This document shows positions 50,301 through 62,300 of a stretch of 64,000 bases of DNA, piece after piece (position 1 is the first letter of the stretch; every line of letters begins with the position of its first letter). The translations under genes were made by a program, and so were the position numbers. The notes below the pieces were generated by a model. It had not been told where the DNA came from, ran no database searches, and worked only from the letters and a program-made list of their open reading frames with translations. This DNA comes from Acanthopleura granulata (lineage: Eukaryota; Mollusca; Polyplacophora; Chitonida; Chitonidae), in assembly GCA_016165875.1 (NCBI GenBank), contig JABBOT010000013.1, forward strand, positions 10,799,478-10,863,477, written 5' to 3'.

Positions 50301-53300
50301 CCCCCCCCACCTCCCTACCAGCCCTTGGACAGCAACCCTGTTACAGGGTGATCGGTGTGTATAACAGTAACCTGATCATTGGTTTATATTTGTGAAATTC
50401 TGGGTTGCAGCATTAAATACCACTGTTTACGTTTTCTGACAGCACCTGCGGACCCTGAAGGTGCCCGGCAAGCAGATGTTCAGCTGTTCCTGGGAGGGGG
50501 GAAGCCTGAGGGTAGCTCTGGCAGTCGATTCCTTCATCTATTTCGCTAACATTCGACCAGACTACAAGGTTTGTACTGCAAGATAATAGGGCAATGTTTG
50601 TGAAACTTACTTATGGCAAAATTAGGTATTTTTTTAAGCCATTCAGGCTTGAATCCCTATTGTTTTCATAAGGATTATTAGTATTATTCTCCGAAAATTT
50701 GTCCCACGTTTTTAGCGAAAACAGCAAGTCGCACAGTTACGAAATTTCAGCATGTTTTAGCTACAAACGTGAAGTTTTGCACCTAAACTTTCGGAAACTT
50801 TTGATCACGTGACTTGGTGTCCATGTTGCATTTTGATGAAAGCCTTTAACCGTCTTCTCTAGAACAACTGACGCAATTGAGGTGAAATTCAAACTGCAGT
50901 TGCACAAGGCCTAGGTATATTCAGGGTGATACTTTCTGTGTTGAAAATTTTTAAAGCTTGCTATTGGATGAATATGCCATGTGACCAAAAACTCGTTTTT
51001 TTCGAAATATTTTCTAAATTGTTAAGAATGGTATTGTCAGAAATTGTTTTATCTGATGCAGTTTTGGACGCTGATTTTATATTTGCAAATTTTGGAAAAT
51101 CGCAGGTGGGTATATCTGCATAACCAGTGAAGCTAGTGATGCAGCCTTAAGGCCTAACATCATCCTAAGGCAAGGAGACAATTTTACACATCCGGAAGTG
51201 ACGGTGGCAAACCGAGAGTAGAACATGCCCCTAAACAGTCGCCATTTTTGCAAGTTTTAAAAACTGAAATACTTCCGCAGCTGAAATGGCAAGGCAGAAA
51301 TGAGTGAAACGTAGTTAGGGAGTAGGCCTGGGGATTATCTCATGTGAGTTTGAGAGGAAGCCTGCAAGTAGGTGAAGTACAGTACATAAAGCCTGTTACT
51401 TGTCACAGGTGCACTCCTCTCACTATTGGTTTCTTCCCCTCACAAAATGGACAGCTGTTGTTAAGGTTAGTGATAAATTCAAATCAAATATATAATAATA
51501 ATAAATATAGCTGTCAGGGACAGCGAAGCCAGGGTTCAAGCGAATAGAGTGTAAGGTTTTCTTTGTTACATTGGCACATATACAGTAGATGTACAGCCCT
51601 TTGAATTCAGAGATTTTCAGGTTTACCTCTGTTTTCATTCACGTCAATTGCACTTTTTTGCATTTTGATCTCAATTTGCGACAAAAGTATGCATCGCAGG
51701 AAAAAAATAAAACCTGATTCATGATCAGGACGTCAAACTACGTCGGTTCGCAGGTTTTGAAGTCAAATTTGAACTTTTATTTTCATATGACATCATTTCC
51801 AATTTGTTTAGACACTGCATTCTGTTTCTCTCCAAATAATCTAGAGGCAACATTTGTTACGTATGCAAAATTTCAGGTCTATCGGACTGAGGGTTCTTAA
51901 TGGCTCTGAAGTTGTCATCAATCAAAATTGGCAGCTAGGTCATGTGACTGAGGACACCCAAACTTTTACTCAGAAAAGACAATCCCCAGGCCTACTCTTA
52001 AATAAATTTCACACATTTTTACCTTGCCATTTTAGCTGCAGAGGTTTTTCAATTCTGAAACTTGCAAAAATGGCCATTTTGGGGGGTACGAAGTACTTCA
52101 GGTTTGCTGACATCATTTCACAGTTATGTAAAATTTGTCTCCATGCCTTGGGATGAGGTTAGGCCTTAAGACTGCATCTCTATCTTCATTGGTTAAGGAG
52201 ATACACCCATTTTACGGTTTTGATGACGTCACTTCCAGTTTGCCAAAATTTGCATATTTAAAATCAGCATCTAAAAGTGCCTTGGATAAAATAATTTCTG
52301 TTAATAACATTCTTAACAGTTTAGAAAATATTTTGAAAAAAAACAGTTTTTTCGCCACATGATAATTTCACCCAGTAGCGAGCTTGTATAATTTTCAACT
52401 CAGAAAGTCCTTGTTATCACCTTGACTGAACCTAGGCTTTGTGCAACTGCAGTTTCAGTTTCAGCCATTCTGGAGAAGAAGGTGTTTAAAGGCTTTCATC
52501 AAAATGCAATGTGGCTGTCAAGTCACGTGATCAGTTTCCAAAGTTTAGGTGCAAAACTTCAGGTCTGTAGCGAACACATACTGAAATTTCATAACTGTAC
52601 ACCTTGAGGTTTCCTCTAAAAACATGGGACAAAATTGATGAGAATAATAATAATAATCCTAACAAAAACAATAGGGAGCCAAGCCTGAATGGCTTGAACC
52701 CCTTATAATAATAATGCCTTTATTTCCTGAGGGTAATACATTTCAGTCAATATATTATTGATCTTCCTTGAGGCCCTTCACAGACACACAATTATTAATG
52801 ATCACACAATATACTAAATACAAAAAAAATCATATTTAAATAAATATATGGTAAAATGGGCTATAGCTATATTTATAAAGCTGCCCTTGGGAAATGAATA
52901 ATAAAATGTGTTTTTCTTTGTTTACTGTCCAGTGGGGTTACTGTTCTAACACAGTTGTGTATTCCTTCACCAAACCTGATAGGACGGAGCACTGTGTCAT
53001 ATTCTGGGACACAAAAAATGGAGAGGTAAACCTTTGTGTTTTCTGTGTCATGACAGTAACATTCTGACAAAAGAGATGTCACAAAAAAGTGTTTTGAAGT
53101 CCAGTTAGAAAGCAGGAATTTAAGACAAAAGACAGCTGTTGAAGTCTTGAAGGAGCAGATCAATTTATTTTTGGATGTTATGTTAGGATGTGATTAATTG
53201 GCTAGTTTATGTTGACGTGTTGGTGTAGAACAAATATATACATATTATTTGTATTATATGTCTGGCTCAAATAACGAAACAGGATTTAATTGTGAAATTT

Positions 53301-56300
53301 TCCCATGGCATTTTTAAACTTAATATTTATTTGTGATTCTACATGGTAATGATTTTCCTTTTTCAGAAGTATGTCAAATATGTGAAGAATCTGATCTCAA
53401 TAACAGCATGTGGTGATTACTGTTGCCTAGCAACAAAAGCTGATGAACTCCCTGGCCAGGTTTGTGTTTATCTTGTGTTGTGCATTCATGTTTTTTTCCC
53501 AGTCGTTCTGTTCTTTGCTTTTATCTGTGCATAGAAAATGAGTCTTGTACCAAAAATACAAAGAACTTCTGTATGCGTTGCATTTTAAAAAAGAAAATAT
53601 GCATAATATTCAAAATGTTGAGAAGTATTGTTATATATGTATATAAGCTATTGTGTATTTAAGATTCCAAGTGTGGAAAAATGTGAATTGTTGTGAAAAT
53701 GCAAAGAACTTCTGTGTGCATTTTAGAAAAGATATACCTAATGTCTAAAACAAAAAGGTTGAGAGAAGTTATTATTTTTGTGTTAAAACAAAAATAGCCA
53801 AATCATAAATGAATTGTTTGTCCCCCCGCTGACAGTATGTGTTGGTGCTGTGTAACTCGATTGGCACACCTCTGGACTCCAAGTACATAGAGATTGACCC
53901 AGTCTACCTGACAATGACCCGGTCACACATCATCGCCGCCTCTAAGGAAGCCTTCTACACCTGGCAGTTCAAAAACCCCAAGAAAATGGTGGCATTGGAG
54001 ATGTCGGGTAAACGAAAAACTGGATCTGAGAGGTTAGTGGAAATGGGTCATCTGTATTTGTGTGTAGTATGTACATACGTGTATGTATACTGATGTATTG
54101 TGTGTTTATGTACTCACATCGTATACATGTGCTCTGTGGGAAGTTCCGCCAGCAACCTGCAGACGGTCGTGGATTTCCCCTGAACTCTGCCTGATTTCCT
54201 GCCATCATATTTCTGGCCACTGTTGTATAAGTGAAATATCCTTGAGTAAGGCATAAAAATCCAATCAGATAAGTAATTTGTGATATTTTTGTCATAAATC
54301 TGTTGAAAGTAAATAATGTACTACGTACATATGCGTTGCTAATTTTTTTTCATGTGGTTTTAAATTCATGTCCTTAGTTATTTGTCAGGCGTTAAATGGT
54401 TGCACCGGCGAAGTTTAAAGTGCATTGTGGTTGTATTTGTGTTTCCCTGCTGTTTTGCAGGTTGTATCACACAGTTGTGTCTCGATGTTTTTCCTGTTGT
54501 AGCTTGTATGACATAATTGTCTGTCAGTTTTCCCCCCCTTTCGGCAGGTTGTGTCACACAGTTGTGTCTCGATGTTTTTCCTGTTGTAGCTTGTATGACA
54601 TAATTGTCTGTCAGTTTTCCCCCCTTTCGGCAGGTTGTATCACACAGTTGTATCTCGATGTTTTTCTTGTTGTAGCTTGTATGACATAATTGTCTGTCTG
54701 TTTTCCTCCCTTTCGGCAGGTTGTATCACACAGTTGTATCTCGATGTTTTTCCTGTTGTAGCTTGTGTCACATAATTGTCTGTCAGTTTTCCCCCCTTTC
54801 GGCAGGTTGTGTCACACAGTTGTGTCTCGATGTTTTTCCTGTTGTAGCTTGTATGACATAATTATCTGTCGGTTTTCCTCCCTTTCGGCAGGTTGTGTCA
54901 CACAATTGTGTCTTGATGTTTTTCCTATTGTAGCTTGTATGACATAATTATCTGTCAGTTTTCCCCCCCTTTCGGCAGGTTGTATCACACAGTTGTGTCT
55001 CGATGTTTTTCCTGTTGTAGCTTGTATGACATAATTGTCTGTCAGTTTTCCCCACTTTTGACAGGTTGTGTCACACAGTTGTGTCTCAATGTTTTTCCTG
55101 TTGTAGCTTGTATGACATAATTGTCTGTCAGTTTTCCCTCCTTTGGACAGGTTGTGTCACACAGTTGTGTCTCGATGTTTTTCCTGTTGTAGCTTATATG
55201 ACATAATTGTCTGTCAGTTTTCCCCCCTTTCGGCAGGTTGTGTCACACAGTTGTGTCTCGATGTTTTTCCTGTTGTAGCTTGTATCACATAATAGTTTGT
55301 TGGTTTTCCTACCTTTCGGCAGGTTGTATCACATAGATGACATGCCCACAGGGGGCCCCCAGGACACCATAGATTTCAGCAAAGCCTTTATGGTGAGTTC
55401 AGTCCCAGTTTTTGACTGTAAAAATGTGACACACTTATGCAGTCTCTTAGGAAGGTTGTTATATTTTTCTTCTCATATGAGTAACTCAAGTATCATTGCA
55501 AATCATGAAAAAAAAGTTATCAAACTTCTTCCACATGTGTAACAGTAAAACTTACAGATGATGAAGGCCCATTTTGTGTTAATGACAGTTAGAAGTGTAT
55601 AGATGGAGATATTTGCATATCCTTCTTTGAAATTGTGATATTTGGCTCATTCCACCCACCCTCTGAAATAAATGTCATACATGGACATCGTGTCTTAAGA
55701 TGACAGGTAAGTACAAAATTTAGTTTACCTTAAATGACCTGAAATTGAATACCAAAAATTAACATTTTGAGAGGCAAATGATGTTATGAAATATTAATTT
55801 GGGTGCTGAAACGTAAATTTTTCCAGTAATTTATGATCTTGCCTTCTAGACAAATCCAGAAACACCTTTATAAAAACCATTAAAACTTTCAGGATCAGAA
55901 GGAACAAGCAGCTTTGTCATGGCTGAAATTTGATGTTATTTAAATTTGATTCAAAATGAAAAGGACACAGATTTTTTGGCTTTTGTGCTTGAGCTCTGCC
56001 AATGTTTTTTTTTTTTGACTTACAGAACACAGAGGACCCAATCTCCTGTATTTGTGCTTCAGACAGGGCTCTCATTATTGTGAGTAGTTGATCCATAAAA
56101 CTTGTCCATGTAGGGAAATTAAGATTGTTGATGAAACGCTTTCGGGAACATGTGAAGGATGTGATAACAAAGTTCCATGGAAGGGTATTAACTTGGTCTT
56201 CGTTAAAATACATGTTAAGTTTTCATTTTTTCACGAGAAGATATTTAAAAAAGCAACCCAGCTTATTTGCTTTTCATAACCGTATGATAATGAAGTTAGG

Positions 56301-59300
56301 TAAATGTCTGTTTATCGAAAGAAAACAGGTCCCTGAGTTTGATGTTAGTATACAGAATGATTTGAGTGTAAGAGTGATTTTCAGGGTCGTGAATCAGGCA
56401 CAGTGAATCGCTACGGCATGCCGATGCTGAATTTGACCAACAAGCACCTGCTGAACTGCCGTCCCCATCAGCTGTCCATCAACTGCAACACTACGTGAGT
56501 ACAGGCCTCAGCTTAAATATGTATGTGTACATATGTATGAGGTGTACCAACCAAACAGTATCTCACCGTTTGTGATCCAGTGCCATGTAAGGCTTCTAGA
56601 ATCCATCACCATCCACTTTTTACCCTTATGAACTCTTCATCAACTCTAACGCCTCACTTTGGATACATACATGTACTGAAGTAGCCATCCTCAGGATCGG
56701 GAGATCTGGGATCAGTCCTCAGTCAGGTCATACCAAAGACTTTAACAATGGTACAAGCAGTTGCTGCCTTGCTTGATGCTCAGCACTCAGAGGTTAGAGC
56801 AAGGAAACAGGACCAGTCAGCCCGGTGTCAGTATAATGTGACTGGGTGGGGTGTCATTCGTGGTGTCTTCTGCATGATGTTCCATTGGTGGCAGCAATTA
56901 GGTGGCTCTGCCACAAAAATACAGTATATATATATATACATTCTAAGGACTTCTTGTAATCATATAATTGAATATTTGTTGAGTACGATGTAAAACCTAA
57001 GCATACAAATATATATATACACAAATACTAGCCAGCCAATGGCTCACTACTGGGACACCAGAGTGACACATGGCTTTTAGCATCCAGATGAGGGAGGTTT
57101 TTCGCTATAGTCTAGTGGTAGAGGCATGGACTCCAAACCCAGAGATTACTGGTTCAAATCCCCAGCTGGTTAGCCCAATCACACATACTCAACCACTTTA
57201 ATAATGTGGGATATGTTTGATCATAGTCCTCAGCTAGCCCGAGACCACGGTCTAAGGGTGGCTTATATATACTGATACACGGGGACCACTGGCCACCCTT
57301 AGCCCGAGTGCTATATGGACCTGATTTAGGTATAAAGATTGTACCGCTACATGTGCATTAGTTTCTTCCTGAATACAAATAAAGCACAACAATTCTGAAA
57401 TCTGAAATGTTTACTCACATTTGGCCACAGTTGCTACTTCCCTTTAAATCACCTTTCTCGTGTAAAGCTTAGCTGAAGTTGAAAATTGGATCATATACAA
57501 GCTGCCATGTTTTTAGAATCTGTGCCAGCGAGGCGCGCACGTGCACCAGTGGTTGACCTTTCAGTGACATCATATCTTAAAATTTACATCCATACTAAAT
57601 AAATCAACGCCTTCAATCAATTTGCATAAAGGTCAACCACCTATGCGCATGCACAACTACACGGTTTATTAGGTCAAGTTATCGACAACACATGTGAGTG
57701 TAAGTCACTAATATGAATTATCCTGGATTTACTGGTCGTAAAGGCTACAGAATATGAAAAATATTGCCTGAAGTCCAGGGAATGTCTTCGTGAACACAGT
57801 TTATCTCAGTTTTACCCAGTTCATACATGTCTTGGTTCATTTTGTACGGATTTTCTAAGCTATTTTTTGATACCGTTATTTTGACCTGCATAGCTCCTCT
57901 AACCCTAACCCCATATTAAAGATCACAGCCGAGATCCTTGGCTAAGTCCTCAGCCACCTGTAAGTTTCTGCTCGCTCGAGTGTTTATGGTTTGGATCAGT
58001 CATATCTGGCAATATACCATGACAAGAGGGAAGTTAGAGTGTGGGTTGTGATAGGGTTGTGTGTTTTTAGGGGGTTGGGTGGCGGTGGGGGCATAGGGGG
58101 TTTGAGAGCGGCATTTTTATGTAGAAATGAAGTGACGTTTATAGCTTTCTGCTGTCCCCTTTTGAAATTTACTGAGCAGTAAAAGTTTTGATCCGTTACA
58201 AGCTTGACAGAATGACACATTTTTGAAAGATAATTGTTTATGATATGTGTGGGAAACATGAATCACGCCGGAAATATTCCGGTCAAATTGTGTTTCAGGC
58301 GGCTTGCTATTATTGACATTGCCGGGGTGTTGACCTTCTTTGACCTTGAGTCAAGGGTTCAGGACGCAGATGGGAAGGAGGTCACCGGGGAACACCTGAA
58401 GTTTGAGCGTAAAGACGTCTGGGACATGCGCTGGGCAGATGTGAGTGGTTCTGCTTTAGTAGCCATCTGTGAACAGTATTCAGAATTATCGATTTGTGGT
58501 CAAAACTCTTGACATGAATAACAAAATGAGGTTGTATGGATAACAAGGTTCTATTTATTTTAAAGTTTCGGTATAGATGCTGATATCGTTTTTAAGCAAC
58601 GGTATTAGTATCTGTATCAAAACATGGCTTCAGAATAACTAGAAGTTATCCATACAACCTCATTATCTTGTCCAGCTCAACTCCTAAAGGCCTCTCAAAG
58701 ATGTCTTCTTGACATGAAGAGACAGACAAACAAGTCAGCGTGTGATGCGAGGCTTTAGTGTAATGTGTTAGCGAGAGCCCACGCATTTATAAATATGTAT
58801 GCACTATATGTATGCACTGTGTCTTAAATTTCTCTGTGCTCTCTCAAAGCTTTCCTGTCTTACACAACAGCCAGTATCTATTGTGAAAGGGGTGTCCTTG
58901 TGTTAAGTGAGAGATTTTCTGCTGAAATATGCAACGGTGTTAATACACAAATTTTACCAGTTCTGTCGGAAGTTATGTCAGAAATTTTGGTGGTCTGCTC
59001 CAGGCATTCGGTTTCCTCCATCCACAAACCAGATTGCTGCCATGAAACTAGATAATTCTTGAACAGTGTGCTAAAACACCCAATCAGATGAATGAATATG
59101 GAAAGAAATTTGGCTCCTGCTGTTGCAGGATAATGCTGAGTTGTTTGCCATGATGGAAAAGACCAGGATGTACATCTTCAGGGGGTTGGATCCAGAGGTA
59201 AGGGGAGATAAGTCCTGATTGCATGCAATTTCCTGTGTTATTAAATGCAACCAAATTGTTTTTTCTAGTGATAAATGTACTCAGAAGATGTCTGTAATAT

Positions 59301-62300
59301 ATTCTGCTTATTTTTGCGAGTAAAAATTTTGTCAAAGAGAAGTAAAATCACTGTCATCTGGACTTGTTTTTGTGACCTTTGAGGAAGATGGTATTTTAAA
59401 ATATTGTTAGCAATTACTTTTTGTATATTTAACTAACATGCTCTAAGTATTTTGGTATTGTCGTTAAAGTCCATGTGTCAAGAATGTAGATGTGTTGGAA
59501 ACTGCTCTTCATGGTTGACAGCTGATGCTGATAAAATCTTCACATAAAACCCTTGATGTTTCAAAAACTTAAGCTGATAAATTATCTTTGGTCAACTGAT
59601 TTGTTCCAGGAACCAATCGTAAGCAGCAGTTATATCTGCCAGTTCAACGACCTTCAAATTAAAGCCGTTTTATTGGATGAGATAATGAAAGACCCAGAGA
59701 ATCCTACAAAAGAGAACGTCATTGAAATGGAAATTAAGGTATGTACTTATGCCTGGGACACAAAAAGCACTGGAGTTTATTAAATTTCCACAAAATAAAT
59801 ATGGTGAAGCCACAGACGTGGCAAAAGAGTTGGTCAGCTGCCGAAGTCTCAACAGACGATTCAGAAGTTTTGGCTCCAGGATAACCTCCCTTTATCTTGT
59901 GACTTTGCAGCGTTAAGGCATTTAATGAATGAATGCTTATTGTTTAACGCCCCGCTCAAGAATATTTCACTTATACAAAGGCGGTTAAGGCATTTAAGGT
60001 TCTCTCCATGAATTTGATTGACTGAATCGTGTTGTGCAGTGATAGTAGCTGGTACAACATTGAAAAATGCCAAAATTTTCCTAGCAATTGTTATAAAATT
60101 GCCTCTTTTGCTCTAAGATTCGGGAGTATTTCAGTCTTTGTGTGTATGTGTACTCCTAAAATATGTAACATTGCAAAGTTATGGCAGAAAGCAAAATTTT
60201 TTTTTTTCGATTTGGACCGTTGTGTGTAGCCTGTCGGAGATCACCATCAGCCCTTCTGTACTGTCAGTTAGTGATGTCACAGTGCAGAAGGACATCACTG
60301 TGTGTCGTTACCCAAAACTCACATCACATGGTGTGGCATGAGCTGATGTGTTTTTTCCTGTTGTTGTTGTTACAGTCCCTGCGTGACACGCGTGACCTCT
60401 TGGACAAAGTCGGCATTCAGGATGCTCAGCAGTTCATTGAGGACAATCCTCACCCTAGACTCTGGTGAGTTGTGTAACTGTGAAATGAACAGGGAAGTTA
60501 ATACTTGGGAAGAAACACAGGCTGTACATGGTATTTTTCCCCTGACATCGTGGAGCTAACAATTTCTTTGTATTGTATCACACTTTTTCTTGCTGTTTTG
60601 GTACACCATTACATGTGCATTATGACTTGTAGTTGTACAAAGTGTTGGTGTTTAGGTGATATCTATGTTCTTCACACGTTTTTGTTTTCATAGTAATTTT
60701 CGTAGGGTTTTTTTGTGTGTGTGTGTCGGGGGGAATTTTTACGCTCTGTTTGTCACATTTTCTTTTTTGCAGGCGGCTGTTGGCAGAGTCCGCTTTGGAA
60801 CACCTGAATCTGAAGGTGGCAGAGCAGGCATTTGTGAGGTGCCGAGACTTTCAGGGCATAGAGTTTGTCAAGAGGCTGGCCAATTTACAGGTGAGGATAG
60901 AAGCTCATGGCTGTCTGAAGGAGGAGGAAAGTCTGATAATGAAAAACAAGCATCCATTACCAACCGTACTAGAGTGACTCGAAAACTGAAGGCAAACAGA
61001 CTAAAAAGGCTGTGACAGGGTAGGGATTGTAAGAAGTTACCCTGAAAAAGCACTTTACTAAGGTTTCCTCCCACCCATAATGCTGGCTGCCGCCATATAA
61101 GTGAAATGTTCTTGAATACGGCGTAAAACACCAATCAAATAAATGAATAAATACAGACATACAGCTCTGAAGCTATCAGTGAAAAGTCCAAAGTGCTCAT
61201 AGTCCAAAATGGCCTTTTTGTAACTACTGGTGATGAAAGTCTGTTCTGGGGAAATAACAATGGTACAAGAAATGCACATGTGTCATGCATGTATTGTACA
61301 ATGCATACAAAAGGGACTACTGTTTTATTTATTGACAGTTGATTATGTATTAACTGAATTACAGCTGCTTTTGAAATGGTTTAAAGTTGGATAACTTGTG
61401 ACAGGTTACAAGAGTTAGGAGTAATACTGTTTTAGCATGTGACGTTTCATCTGCCATTTCGCACCTGTTTTCAGAATGAGACGATGCAGCAGGCCGAGGT
61501 AGCGGCATATTTCCGCAGGTTTGAGGAGGCAGAGCGGATGTATTTAGACATGGACAGAAGGTCAGTTCAAACAGTCCACAGTAACAGCTGCAGTTTTGAC
61601 CAGATCTGATTATATGCATACAGGTATGGGAGACTCTGACGGGCTACACAAAGGGGTTCAAATTGCGGAGAAACACATCGTTATCTGCTGTGATACAGCA
61701 GTGTTTGTGTGCTTCCTAAGTGCTTTCTGAGCACACATCCTACTAGAAGTATGACGTAATACAAGAAAAAACAAAGGGACACACTGCTTTGAACCCTTTT
61801 GTTATAGGCGGGAAGCAGTTTTATGAATTTTCCATTGGGTGTAGTTCTCACCACACTCAACCTATGAGCCCAAGGCCAGTGAGATTGCAGGCTTGAATCC
61901 AGCTCTTGGTTTAAGTGGAGGTGTTTGTCAGGTACAGGTGTAAAGAGTGCAGTTTACTCCCTGCACTCCATTTCCCCTAACTATTAACCTGGTGGCCTTC
62001 ATACTATGGACACGTTCTTGATTTACTCTGCTGTGGTTTACTCTCTGCACTCAGTTTCCCCTAACTATTAACATGGTGACCTTCATACTATGGACAAGTT
62101 CTTGATTTACTGTGCTGTGGTTTACTCCCTGCACTCAGTTTCTCCTATTAACCAGGTGGCCTTTGTACTGTGGACAAGTTCTTGATTTACTCTGCTGTGG
62201 ATTATTCCCTGCACTCGATTTCCCCTAACTATTAACTTGGTGGCCTTCATACTATGGACAAGTTCTTGATTTACTGTGCTGTGGTTTACTCCCTGCACTC

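Noticed and set aside
54396..55120. Cysteine-rich repeated peptide encoded across the WDR35 intron 13 array
   Set aside because: It is the translation of the 86-87 bp tandem units. The frame breaks wherever the step is 86 bp, so it is not a protein gene.
57098..57170. Functional tRNA gene
   Set aside because: Box A and box B are good, but the acceptor stem does not pair and a SINE body follows. The same holds for the heads at 8816, 21424, 30478 and 48565.
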